The translations under genes were made by a program, and so were the position numbers. Shown in pieces: positions 1 to 7,237 of a DNA stretch of 11,297 nt. Numbering within the stretch: the first letter of the stretch is position 1; every line of letters starts with the position of its first letter. Under the pieces are notes generated by a model that ran no database searches, had not been told where the DNA came from, and saw nothing but the letters and a program-made list of their open reading frames with translations. Origin of the DNA: an uncultured Spirochaetales bacterium (GTDB taxonomy: Bacteria; Spirochaetota; Spirochaetia; Sphaerochaetales; Sphaerochaetaceae); the NCBI GenBank assembly GCA_934276695.1, contig CAKQTF010000019.1, forward strand, positions 1 to 11,297, given 5' to 3'.

Positions 1-1
1 T

Positions 2-736
2 TATTACTGCGGTCTCTGCCATGAACTGAACAGGAAGTACGGCTCAAAAGGCACGTCATCCCTGTCATTTGACATGGTATTCCTCGAGATGCTCCTATCT
101 GATCTCTCTGATGAGAAGAAGACAGAGGGAGAGGAGAGATGCAGGGTCAGGCCTGTTAAACCCCATAGATACATAGTGACAGAGTCCACAGCCTATGCAG
201 CAGATATGCAGATGCTTCTCTATTACTACTCCCTTCTGGACAACATCCAGGATGAGAATAAGGACAGAGCGAAGGCCGGAAAGCTCAAAGGCATGATCAG
301 CAGCCTTGAGACTGAATATGAAAGACAGAGCAGAGCAGTAAGGGAGAAGCTCTCACAGATACATGATGAGGAGAAGAAGGGCAACAGGGATCCGGAATAT
401 CTCTCACTGCTATTCGGACAGCTCCTTGGAGAGATCTTCGTGAAGGATGAGAAGGAGCATTTCGCTGAGGACCTGCGGGCACTTGGCTGCGCACTTGGCC
501 GCTTCATATACCTTATTGATGGCTGGGATGACAGGAAGAAGGACGCAAGGAATGGTGTCTTCAATCCATATCCTGAATCAATGACAGAGAAGGAAGCAGA
601 GGAGATGCTCCTCTCTGCAGCAGCAAGCGCATCAGAGTCTTTTGAACGGCTTCCGCTCGATGAGTGCGTTCCGGTTCTTAGGAATATCATCTACAGTGGA
701 ATCTGGTCAAAATTCCGCAAGGAGAAGAATAAATGA
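2..736 (+). CDS. DUF5685 family protein, 5'-truncated by the window edge
   Basis: The reading frame is open from base 2, and the first visible residues are [18 protein letters not shown] therefore place the true start outside the window rather than at the internal ATG at 74. The CxxC-type start (YCGLCHEL), a later Cys in [12 protein letters not shown], and the C-terminal block [13 protein letters not shown] followed by a NPY-type segment match what I know of the DUF5685 family, which has no established biochemical function. The conserved Cys positions could bind a metal, but that is inference. The middle is rich in charged helices. The TGA stop overlaps the ATG of the next gene by 4 bp, so the two are probably translationally coupled. 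To my recollection, DUF5685 and J-domain genes are also neighbours in other anaerobes. The family call is fairly sure; the function is unknown. Confidence 0.85.
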   Translation, partial: YYCGLCHELNRKYGSKGTSSLSFDMVFLEMLLSDLSDEKKTEGEERCRVRPVKPHRYIVTESTAYAADMQMLLYYYSLLDNIQDENKDRAKAGKLKGMISSLETEYERQSRAVREKLSQIHDEEKKGNRDPEYLSLLFGQLLGEIFVKDEKEHFAEDLRALGCALGRFIYLIDGWDDRKKDARNGVFNPYPESMTEKEAEEMLLSAAASASESFERLPLDECVPVLRNIIYSGIWSKFRKEKNK

Positions 737-1317
737 ACGATCCATATGAGATCCTAGGCCTCACTCCAGGTGCAAGCGACGAAGAAGTGAAGAAGGCATA
801 TAAGAGCCTTGCGAAGAAATACCATCCAGATGTAACAGGAAATGATCCGAAAGCCGCAGAGCAGATGCAGAAGATCAATGCTGCATATGATGCTATAATG
901 AACAGGAAGAGCTACGGCTACCAGGATAGCAGCTACAGAGGACAGAGCAGCTCAGGCTATGAGGAGCCGATTGAGCTTCAGGCAGCTGTCAGCTACATAA
1001 ATGCAAGAAGATACCGTGAGGCACTGACTGCGCTTGAAGGAGTCCCGCTTAATAAGAGAAACGGAAGATGGTACTACCTATCAGCAGTGGCAAAGGCATA
1101 TTCCTCAGACAGCGCTGGTGCAAAAAGCGATATTGACATGGCAATACAGATGGAGCCTGACAACATACAGTACCAGACATTCAGAAGCAGGATGGGAAAC
1201 AGCACGAACTACTACAGGGAATACTCAGCAAGGAACTACAAGCCTAGCGTAGGAAGCGGAATCCTCAATTTCTGCCTTACCCTCATGATGCTCAGATTCT
1301 GCTGCTGCATAATATAA
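733..1317 (+). CDS. J-domain (DnaJ-like) co-chaperone with Cys-rich hydrophobic C-terminus
   Basis: Residues 3-60 form a clear J domain: helix I PYEILGL, helix [19 protein letters not shown] with the Hsp70-stimulating HPD motif at 31-33, and helix [13 protein letters not shown]. Residues 60-78 are a Ser/Gly/Tyr-rich linker. Residues about 80-155 are helical and TPR-like (a Trp-Tyr-Tyr helix, then [12 protein letters not shown]). The last 20 residues are a hydrophobic segment with Cys at 181 and a CCC cluster at 190-192, suggesting membrane or metal association. There is no G/F region, zinc finger or substrate-binding beta domain, so this is a class III J protein and not DnaJ itself. A Shine-Dalgarno AAGGAG lies 8 bases before the ATG, inside the upstream DUF5685 gene. 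Its client is unknown; the DUF5685 protein or DnaK is the natural guess. Confidence 0.9.
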   Translation: MNDPYEILGLTPGASDEEVKKAYKSLAKKYHPDVTGNDPKAAEQMQKINAAYDAIMNRKSYGYQDSSYRGQSSSGYEEPIELQAAVSYINARRYREALTALEGVPLNKRNGRWYYLSAVAKAYSSDSAGAKSDIDMAIQMEPDNIQYQTFRSRMGNSTNYYREYSARNYKPSVGSGILNFCLTLMMLRFCCCII

Positions 1318-1346
1318 GGCTGACTGGGCTATATTCTCAGAATACG

Positions 1347-1378
1347 CAGAGGCTCTTCGGGAGCCTCTGTTCTTTTTC
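1347..1378 (+). terminator. Intrinsic terminator after the DUF5685/J-domain pair
   Basis: A perfect 9-bp stem, CAGAGGCTC (1347-1355) and GAGCCTCTG (1361-1369), encloses the 5-base loop TTCGG and is followed by the T-rich tract TTCTTTTTC. It lies 29 bases after the J-domain stop codon, as expected for the end of that transcript. Confidence 0.9.
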
Positions 1379-1379
1379 A

Positions 1380-1408
1380 TTTACTTTTCAGTTCAATCAC
1401 TATAGAAT
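1380..1408 (+). promoter_or_regulatory. Candidate sigma-70 promoter of the gntR gene
   Basis: A TTTACT -35-like hexamer (1380-1385) and a TAGAAT -10-like hexamer (1403-1408) are separated by 17 bases, immediately after the terminator of the upstream transcript. Transcription would start near 1415, inside the repeat cluster described in the next entry. The match is imperfect, so this is a prediction only. Confidence 0.4.
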
Positions 1409-1435
1409 ATTACAACTATATTACAACATGTAATA
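1408..1435 (+). promoter_or_regulatory. Candidate operator of the GntR regulator
   Basis: A perfect 7-bp inverted repeat, TATTACA (1419-1425) and TGTAATA (1429-1435), is separated by ACA. The left arm belongs to a direct repeat: TATTACAAC occurs at 1408-1416 and again at 1419-1427, exactly 11 bp apart, about one helical turn. The cluster lies between the candidate promoter and the start codon, ending 10 bases before the ATG. That position suits autorepression by the adjacent GntR protein. Which protein binds it is inferred. Confidence 0.55.
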
Positions 1436-1445
1436 GAGGGTGCAT

Positions 1446-2174
1446 ATGGAGCCAAAATACAGGGAAATGTATACTGATATGAAGCAGAAGATAACCACTG
1501 GCATATGGCAGGAGAATATGCTTCTGCCGACAGAGGCTGAACTATGCAAGGCATATTCGGTAAGCAGGATCACCACGAGGCATGCCCTTGAGGACCTAGA
1601 GAAGGAAGGGATGATCCTGAAGCTCCAGGGACGCGGGACATTCGTGAAGAGCAAGAAGCTCAAGCATGGGGAGAGGCAGAAGGGCTTTGTCCAGATCATG
1701 GCTGAGCAGGGATACATAATAACAACGAAAGTACTGTCCACAGAGCTTATCACAGCTGGAGATGAGATTGCAGAGAAGCTGTATCTGAAGCCTGACGACC
1801 AGGTCTACCATTTCAGGCGGCTCCGATTCATCGGAAAGACTCCTATCGTCCTCATGGATGCATATGTACCTAAAGCCCTTGGCGATAAGATGACAGGATA
1901 TGACCTTGAGAACATCTCATTCTACAAGCTGTACAGAGAGATAATGATGGAGGATATCGAGGATACGCCGTGCACAATAACTGCATGCACCCCGGATGAT
2001 GGCATATGCAGCATGCTGAACGCAGAGAAGCACTCCGCGCATCTTCTGTTCAAGGCTGTTGCAATCATGAAAAGCGGACCTGTAGAGTACTGCAGATCCG
2101 TATTCAATGCAGATTATACGGAATTCGTCGTAAGCATGAGGGATCAGAGAATATACAGGATCCCGCAGAAATAA
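1446..2174 (+). CDS. GntR-family transcriptional regulator, HutC/UTRA subfamily
   Basis: This is a DNA-binding regulator of 242 residues, the normal length for the subfamily. Residues 5-70 are a GntR winged helix: LPTEAELCKAYSVSRITTR with recognition helix SRITTRHALEDL near 40-51 and wing GRGTFV at 62-67. Residues about 78-225 form a UTRA effector-binding domain, with LYLKPDDQVYHFRRLRF and an internal segment around PIVLMDAYVP. UTRA domains usually bind sugars, sugar phosphates, amino acids or nucleoside-like ligands. I chose ATG 1446 because GAGG (1436-1439) sits 6 bases before it; the GTG at 1440 directly abuts that Shine-Dalgarno. The gene converges on the minus-strand operon with only 5 bases between the stop codons. 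It is a plausible substrate sensor for that operon, and its own upstream inverted repeat suggests autoregulation. Confidence 0.93.
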   Translation: MEPKYREMYTDMKQKITTGIWQENMLLPTEAELCKAYSVSRITTRHALEDLEKEGMILKLQGRGTFVKSKKLKHGERQKGFVQIMAEQGYIITTKVLSTELITAGDEIAEKLYLKPDDQVYHFRRLRFIGKTPIVLMDAYVPKALGDKMTGYDLENISFYKLYREIMMEDIEDTPCTITACTPDDGICSMLNAEKHSAHLLFKAVAIMKSGPVEYCRSVFNADYTEFVVSMRDQRIYRIPQK

Positions 2175-2179
2175 GAGCA

Positions 2180-2752
2180 CTATGCCTCGTATTCACCCCG
2201 GAAAGTGACTGCACTGGAGAGGAATCCAATGACCTCATCAACTGTGCTGACAACTGTGAAATACCCACGGTCCTTCCAGAAGCCCTCTCTCTCCATCCTC
2301 TCAAGGAGCATCATAAGGCCATCATAGAAACCATCAAGGTTCAGTATGACAATCGGCTTTCCATGGAATCCCAGAGTCTTAAGCGTTATTATCTCTGCCA
2401 TCTCATCAAGCGTTCCTGTGCCGCCTGGGAAGATGATGAAGGCATCTGACCTGTCATACATCATAGCCTTCCTCTCCTGCATGGTATCAACAACATAGTA
2501 TTCGTCGTTTTCAACAGGATGGGCTGTATTGGACTTCTCGAATCTTCTCGGGGATACTCCGATGACCCTTGAGCCATCAGCCTTCATGACTTTCGCAAAA
2601 GTCCCCATGATTCCCCGGCTGCCACCGCCGTAGACAAGATTGCAGCCTTCTGCTGAAAGCCTATGGGCAAGCTCTGCAGCCTTCTCGCTGTATATTGGAT
2701 CATTTCCAGAAGCAGATCCGCAGAACACAGCAACATTGACAATGCTATTCAT
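2180..2752 (-). CDS. LOG-family (TIGR00730-type) nucleotide phosphoribohydrolase
   Basis: This is a 190-residue Rossmann-like LOG (Lonely Guy) protein. Family members hydrolyse the N-glycosidic bond of AMP or N6-modified AMP, releasing the base and ribose 5-phosphate. The GGGSRGIMG nucleotide-binding segment lies at 42-50, the paired catalytic Arg is in QERK (R94), and the diagnostic PGGTGTLDE lies at 109-117 with E117 as the catalytic Glu. No signal peptide is seen, so it is cytoplasmic. I chose ATG 2752 over GTG 2758 because AAAGGAG ends directly before the GTG but 5 bases before the ATG. The start lies 2 bases after the stop of the PHP hydrolase gene, so the two are translationally coupled. 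It is the last gene of the operon and ends 5 bases from the convergent gntR stop, with no visible terminator. The family is sure; the true substrate is open. Confidence 0.93.
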   Translation of the reverse strand: MNSIVNVAVFCGSASGNDPIYSEKAAELAHRLSAEGCNLVYGGGSRGIMGTFAKVMKADGSRVIGVSPRRFEKSNTAHPVENDEYYVVDTMQERKAMMYDRSDAFIIFPGGTGTLDEMAEIITLKTLGFHGKPIVILNLDGFYDGLMMLLERMEREGFWKDRGYFTVVSTVDEVIGFLSSAVTFRGEYEA

Positions 2753-2754
2753 AA

Positions 2755-4200
2755 TCACTCCTTTGAAAAGTAAATCGGATTTGACATAAGCCTCAGCGCA
2801 TCCTGGGATCTAGGTGTATCTCCCCAGAACCGCGGAGATGCGAGCTCATCATAGAATTCAAGCCTTATGTACTGGCATTCCCCGGATCCTACACAGCCAG
2901 GGGAAACTGAGAATGCATAATCCTCATCATCCTCACTGAAACGGACTATGTCATGAAGCTGTCCTGTAAGATAGATGAAGAGATTACCTGCAGGATGATT
3001 CATCAGCCTGACATGGAATACCGCATTCTCCAGATCCATGACTGACTCACCCATATTGACAGTGTGGCCGGAGTCCGATGCATGGAAATCAAGCAAGGAA
3101 TCCCCTTTTGCCATGAATGCATTGCCCCTTCTGAGCCCGTCTATTATGCCTTTCTCTGAGAGTTCATCAGCATATACATGCGTCATGATTCTGCCAAGAC
3201 TCCAGAATGGATGGTCCTCTGCCTTATGGCTATCGCTGCTGCATACACCGGTCAGATGGATGCCCTGCATCAGATACTGGTCCCAGATTGCAGGATATCT
3301 CATTGAGAATCCACCCTCTGAAGTACACCAGACCTCGATGAGATCTGCTTTACGGACAGGGAATTCATGGTATCTCCAGGCACTTGCGATATTGCTATCT
3401 GGATGATTGATGCAGAAAAGCCCTGATTCAGAATGCACAGAGTCAGCAACATCGCTCATATCCGGAAGCTTATCCACACCGAAGAATGATGCCAGAGTGC
3501 CATCATCATCAACATACGGGTTCTTCATAGTCCTTATCCCATGAAGATTCGCATGGCCTCTGTTTCCAGAAAGCTCCATTGACTGGATAATCAGCACCGG
3601 GGAGTCAGCAAGAGCTCTCTCCTCTTCCCAGTGGCTGATCGTGAAGTGGTCTGTTATGGCAATGAAATCAAGGCCAGCCTTTTCTGCTACCCGGATTATG
3701 TCCGGAATCGTATCCCTGCCTGTGCTATGGTCCGAGTGGACATGGAGCTCTCCCCGGTACCAGCCGGCTCCTGCTCTCGGGGCAGCCTTATCATCTGTCT
3801 TCTGAACAAATGGCTCAGATGATGCAGCAACCGGATCTCCTTCTATCACAACATCTGCCAGTATATCCTCAGAGAACCTGCGCTTCTGAAGGATAAGGCG
3901 CCAGGTGCCGCTTCCTATCGGACCAGATAGCCCTCCCCTATCGGATGCTCTCTCTCCAATCGTGCACGAGGCTGAGTAATCCCCTGATCCTCCTTCCGAA
4001 GTCTTCAGGATCCGGATCTCAGAATCAGGAGAGAAAAGCGCAAACGGAATCTGCGCATATGAGCTGGAATGCGTCGTAACAGTCACAGTAAGCGACTTCA
4101 TGCAGAGAGGTATCTCCACAGCCTTATAGAAGAAATCAGCTGACTGATCTTCCCCTTTCTGCTTATAAAGCAGCTCTGCACTGAATTCTGCTATCCTCAT
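2755..4200 (-). CDS. CehA/McbA-type PHP-domain metallohydrolase
   Basis: This 481-residue protein has an N-terminal beta-rich domain (about 1-125, including GTWRLILQ), a PHP catalytic domain (about 147-360) and a C-terminal beta-rich tail (about 365-481). The metal ligands of the PHP fold are visible: HVHSDHS at 153-159, ITDH at 182-185, ELSGNRGHANLHG at 209-221 with H216 and H220, NHPD at 265-268, and SSDSH at 321-325. PHP enzymes mostly hydrolyse phosphoesters with a di- or trinuclear metal centre; the CehA/McbA branch takes its name from carbaryl hydrolases. No signal peptide is present, so it should act in the cytoplasm. GGAGG lies 5 bases before the ATG, and the gap from the solute-binding protein gene is 16 bases. 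In this operon it may process an imported phosphodiester, phosphomonoester or carbamate-like compound. The fold is sure; the reaction is unknown. Confidence 0.9.
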   Translation of the reverse strand: MRIAEFSAELLYKQKGEDQSADFFYKAVEIPLCMKSLTVTVTTHSSSYAQIPFALFSPDSEIRILKTSEGGSGDYSASCTIGERASDRGGLSGPIGSGTWRLILQKRRFSEDILADVVIEGDPVAASSEPFVQKTDDKAAPRAGAGWYRGELHVHSDHSTGRDTIPDIIRVAEKAGLDFIAITDHFTISHWEEERALADSPVLIIQSMELSGNRGHANLHGIRTMKNPYVDDDGTLASFFGVDKLPDMSDVADSVHSESGLFCINHPDSNIASAWRYHEFPVRKADLIEVWCTSEGGFSMRYPAIWDQYLMQGIHLTGVCSSDSHKAEDHPFWSLGRIMTHVYADELSEKGIIDGLRRGNAFMAKGDSLLDFHASDSGHTVNMGESVMDLENAVFHVRLMNHPAGNLFIYLTGQLHDIVRFSEDDEDYAFSVSPGCVGSGECQYIRLEFYDELASPRFWGDTPRSQDALRLMSNPIYFSKE

Positions 4201-4216
4201 TCCAGCCTCCGTTCAA

Positions 4217-5503
4217 TCAGTAGATGAATGTGCCATCAGCCTTCATTGAATCGAACTCATCCTGGAATTCCTTCTGGTATTCGCCAAGTACAGTCCTTGC
4301 ATCCTCACCGTTAAGGATTATCCTGCTGATCATATCATTAACTCTGCTGTATACATTCCTTATGTTCTTTGTTGTGCTTGGAGCTGGTCTGCCATAATCA
4401 AGCTGTGACACGATTGTCCTGTATGCAGGATTCTCCTCAAGGAACTTAACGACGCTGTCCATCTTAAGAACGCTCTTCTTGACCGGGAGGTTTCCTGTCT
4501 CCATGAAGAACTCTGCAACAACATCATCAGATGCCATGTAATTCAGGAACTTCTCAGCAGCCTCGCGCTGAGATGCAGTAGCACTTGAGCAGATTGTGAA
4601 GTTGCCTCCTCCGATTGTCACAGCATTGCCGCCCTTGCCTGCAGGTGTGTATTCATAGGACCAGTCACAGTTAAGCAGGTTCTTTGCGCTTGATGTGAAT
4701 GATGTTGTCTGGAATACAGTTGCGACCTTGCCTTCGAAGAATGCACCATTCTGCTCCTCGAATCCGCCACTGAGAACAGGCTGCATCAGCAGGTAGCCTT
4801 CCTTATAGAGATCCTGGAAATACTCAAACATCTCAATCAGCTCCGGCTGCAGGAACTCAACCGTGCCATCTGCTGTTGCTATATCAGCACCCCATGTGTA
4901 TGCAATGCCATCAAAGAGGAACTGATGGAAGAATGCATAGCCAAGGTAGTAATCATCGCCAAGGCTCTTCATCTGCCTGCACTGCTCAGCAAACTCATCC
5001 CAGGTCCTTGCAACGTGGTCGATCCCAGCCTTGCGCAGCAGATCATTATTGACATAGAAGCCCTGAGTGCTTCTGTTGTATGGGATTCCATAGAGAGTGC
5101 CATTGACAGTGAGATCAGCAAGCATCCCAGGATAGTAATCAGAAATGACATCCGCAGAAAGCACATTTGACACATCCTCAAGAACACCGAGCTGAGCATA
5201 GTATGCCACATCAAGATAGTCGCAGATGAGGAGAGTCGGAAGGTTCTTTGCATTAGCTGCAGCAGCGACCTTCTGCCTGAGCATATCATATCCGCCCTGG
5301 TGGATGACATTGACAACGACATCGCTCTGCATTTCATTGAAAGCTGCGACCTGCTTGTCGAAGGTCTTTGCCTTGGAACCTGTGAGGGAGCTCCAGAGCT
5401 CGATTGATACAGGGCCGGCCTGAACAGCTTCCTTGCTTCCATTAGCAGCAACACCGCTAATCACAATAGCCACGATCAGGAAAAAAGAGATCAGTTTCTT
5501 CAT
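4217..5503 (-). CDS. ABC transporter solute-binding protein, UgpB-like (CUT1 family)
   Basis: This 428-residue extracytoplasmic binding protein captures the substrate for the two permeases encoded upstream. The N-terminus MKKLISFFLIVAIVISGVAA is a signal peptide with likely cleavage near residue 20. There is no lipobox Cys, and the sequence after the cleavage site (NGSKEA) is a style often seen in spirochaetal binding proteins. The mature part shows SBP_bac_1/SBP_bac_8 features: IELWSSLTGSKAKTF, a QGGYDMLRQKVAAA stretch, KFLNYMASDDVVAEFF and TGNLPV near residue 340. UgpB-type members bind glycerol 3-phosphate, glycerophosphodiesters or sugars, so the family alone does not fix the ligand. AAGGAG lies a few bases before the ATG, and the gap from the second permease gene is 17 bases. 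The role is sure; the ligand is unknown. Confidence 0.95.
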   Translation of the reverse strand: MKKLISFFLIVAIVISGVAANGSKEAVQAGPVSIELWSSLTGSKAKTFDKQVAAFNEMQSDVVVNVIHQGGYDMLRQKVAAAANAKNLPTLLICDYLDVAYYAQLGVLEDVSNVLSADVISDYYPGMLADLTVNGTLYGIPYNRSTQGFYVNNDLLRKAGIDHVARTWDEFAEQCRQMKSLGDDYYLGYAFFHQFLFDGIAYTWGADIATADGTVEFLQPELIEMFEYFQDLYKEGYLLMQPVLSGGFEEQNGAFFEGKVATVFQTTSFTSSAKNLLNCDWSYEYTPAGKGGNAVTIGGGNFTICSSATASQREAAEKFLNYMASDDVVAEFFMETGNLPVKKSVLKMDSVVKFLEENPAYRTIVSQLDYGRPAPSTTKNIRNVYSRVNDMISRIILNGEDARTVLGEYQKEFQDEFDSMKADGTFIY

Positions 5504-5520
5504 TTCTACTCCTTAAGGGA

Positions 5521-6357
5521 TCAGCCTTTGAGGCCGCCCTTTAAATAATCATTCGTAAAATACTTCTGCAGCGCGAGATAAAGCACGATCATCGGAGCAA
5601 GGACAATGAGAGTAGCAGCCATAAGGATATGCCACTGCGTTCCTCCATCTGCGACCTCCTTCATCATCACTATGCCGACAGGAAGCGTGCGCTTAACAGT
5701 GCTGCTTGTCATGATCAGCACCCAGAAGTAGTCATTCCATCTCCATTTGAATGCCATTATCGCATATGCAATCACAGATGGGACTGAGAGGCGGCCATAC
5801 ACCTGGAATGCAATCCTGAGATGCCCTGCCCCTTCAATCTTAGCAGCCTCCGCAAAATCCTTGGGGACAGACATGAAGCTCTGCCTTATATGGAAGATTC
5901 CATATGCATCAGCAGCAAACGGGATTATCAGAGCTTTATATGTATCGAGCCATCCCAGTTTTGATATAGTCATATACATAGGCACTATCCCTACCTGGGT
6001 AGGCATCATAAGCACAGCAAGCAGCAGCATGAACACTGCATTCTTCCCTTTAAAGCGGAGAGCTGCGAATGCATATGCAGCAAGGATTGCCGTAATTATC
6101 TGCAGCACTGTCGCAGAGACAGCAATAAGCAGGGAGTTCATCGTATAGATATCAAATGGCTCAGCATTCCAGGCTTTTATGTAATTCGAGAAAGCCGGAG
6201 GGAACGGAAAGCGCACAGGCTTTGCAAGGACATGCGCTGTATCAGGCTGAAGCGACGTCATTATCATCCAGAGAAACGGAACAGTAACAAGAACCACCAT
6301 GACTGCAAGGAAGACATCCTTGATGACTGTCAGAAATGATATTCTGTGCTTAACCAT
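5521..6357 (-). CDS. ABC transporter inner-membrane permease, UgpE/MsmG-like
   Basis: This 278-residue permease of the MalG/UgpE type is the second half of the membrane channel. It has about six membrane segments: near 14-35, 73-98, 107-127, 140-155 (weak), 195-215 and 245-265. The cytoplasmic EAA loop, which docks to the ATPase, begins with EAAKIEGAG at 170-178 and ends in a Pro at 193. At 188-189, where family members normally have Leu-Pro, this protein has Gly-Arg. The ATG overlaps the end of the first permease gene by 8 bp, with GGAGG 9 bases before it. No ATPase gene is present in the window, as is common for CUT1 systems that share one subunit. Confidence 0.95.
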   Translation of the reverse strand: MVKHRISFLTVIKDVFLAVMVVLVTVPFLWMIMTSLQPDTAHVLAKPVRFPFPPAFSNYIKAWNAEPFDIYTMNSLLIAVSATVLQIITAILAAYAFAALRFKGKNAVFMLLLAVLMMPTQVGIVPMYMTISKLGWLDTYKALIIPFAADAYGIFHIRQSFMSVPKDFAEAAKIEGAGHLRIAFQVYGRLSVPSVIAYAIMAFKWRWNDYFWVLIMTSSTVKRTLPVGIVMMKEVADGGTQWHILMAATLIVLAPMIVLYLALQKYFTNDYLKGGLKG

Positions 6358-7237
6358 AGATCTCTTCCTCCTTCTTTGATGTAGCCATCCTCTGAAGAGC
6401 GACAGAGATAAGCAGTATGAAGAACAGGATCACAGAGAGAGCCGCAGCATATCCCGCCTTATTCTGTGCGAATGCCATCTGATAGATATAGAGGTTGAGC
6501 ACATTCGTGGATCCATAAGGACCGCCGTTTGTCATCACTGAGACAATATCGAATACCTGCATTGCCTGTATGAAGGTCGTTGTAAGCAGGAAGTATGTAG
6601 TAGGCCTCAGAAGCGGCAGCGTAATGCTGAACATGACACGTGATCTTGAGGCTCCGTCGATCTCTGCTGCCTCATAGATATCAGTGCTTATCCCAGAAAG
6701 CCCGCTCGAATAGATCAGCATCACATAGCCGACACTGCGCCACACAGAGAGCGAGATCACGATCCAGAGCGCCAGCTTAGGCTCCAGAAGCCATCTTGGG
6801 CTCTTTGCTCCGAACAGGGCAAAGAGCTGTCCGGAGAGCCCATAGTCAAAATCAAAGATCCATTTCCATAAGAGAGCAACTGCGCTGGCTGTGGTTATGT
6901 TAGGAATGAAGAACAGCGTCTTCAGTATCTTCGGGCCTGGCCCCTTCCTGCCATAGAGAGCTACGGATACAAGGAATCCGAGTGCAACAGATAAGAGCGT
7001 AGACCACACAGTGAACTTCAGTGTGTTCCCAAGAATCTGATAGAACTTCTCTGAACTGAAGATTGCCCTGAAATTGGCAAGTCCAACGCTCTTCGGAGCC
7101 GTGAACAGATTCCAGGATGTCATTGACAGCCTGAAATTATACAGAAGCGGCCAGTATTTGAATACGATAAGGACAGCCGCTGCCGGAAGAAGAAACAGAG
7201 ACGCAATCAGCCCTTCATTCTTTCTATGACCCTTCAT
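6350..7237 (-). CDS. ABC transporter inner-membrane permease, UgpA/MsmF-like
   Basis: This 295-residue permease of the MalF/UgpA type is the first half of the membrane channel. Membrane segments are seen near 10-30, 72-95, 105-127, 156-178, 212-232 and 264-284. The EAA loop is canonical: EAAEIDGASRSR at 189-200, then TLPLLRP at 206-212. The motif FDIVSVMTNGGP (229-240) is typical of this subfamily. The start ATG overlaps the TGA of the 536-residue protein gene by 4 bp, with AAAGGAG 7-8 bases upstream. This coupling places the large upstream enzyme-like protein in the same pathway as the transporter. Confidence 0.95.
   Translation of the reverse strand: MKGHRKNEGLIASLFLLPAAAVLIVFKYWPLLYNFRLSMTSWNLFTAPKSVGLANFRAIFSSEKFYQILGNTLKFTVWSTLLSVALGFLVSVALYGRKGPGPKILKTLFFIPNITTASAVALLWKWIFDFDYGLSGQLFALFGAKSPRWLLEPKLALWIVISLSVWRSVGYVMLIYSSGLSGISTDIYEAAEIDGASRSRVMFSITLPLLRPTTYFLLTTTFIQAMQVFDIVSVMTNGGPYGSTNVLNLYIYQMAFAQNKAGYAAALSVILFFILLISVALQRMATSKKEEEIYG

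Noticed and set aside
226..690. 154-codon minus-strand open frame opposite the DUF5685 gene
   Set aside because: Ser-rich, low-quality composition with no motif; it is the antisense shadow of a recognisable protein family gene.
1440..1445. GTG start for the GntR regulator
   Set aside because: The GTG directly touches the GAGG Shine-Dalgarno. The ATG at 1446 has 6-base spacing and preserves the normal GntR N-terminus.
2006..2449. Plus-strand open frame of 147 codons spanning the gntR/LOG junction
   Set aside because: It runs across the 3' ends of two clear genes in other frames, shows no domain and has no convincing start site.
2753..2758. GTG start for the LOG protein overlapping the PHP stop codon
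   Set aside because: It directly follows GGAG with no spacing; the ATG at 2752 has a 5-base spacing.
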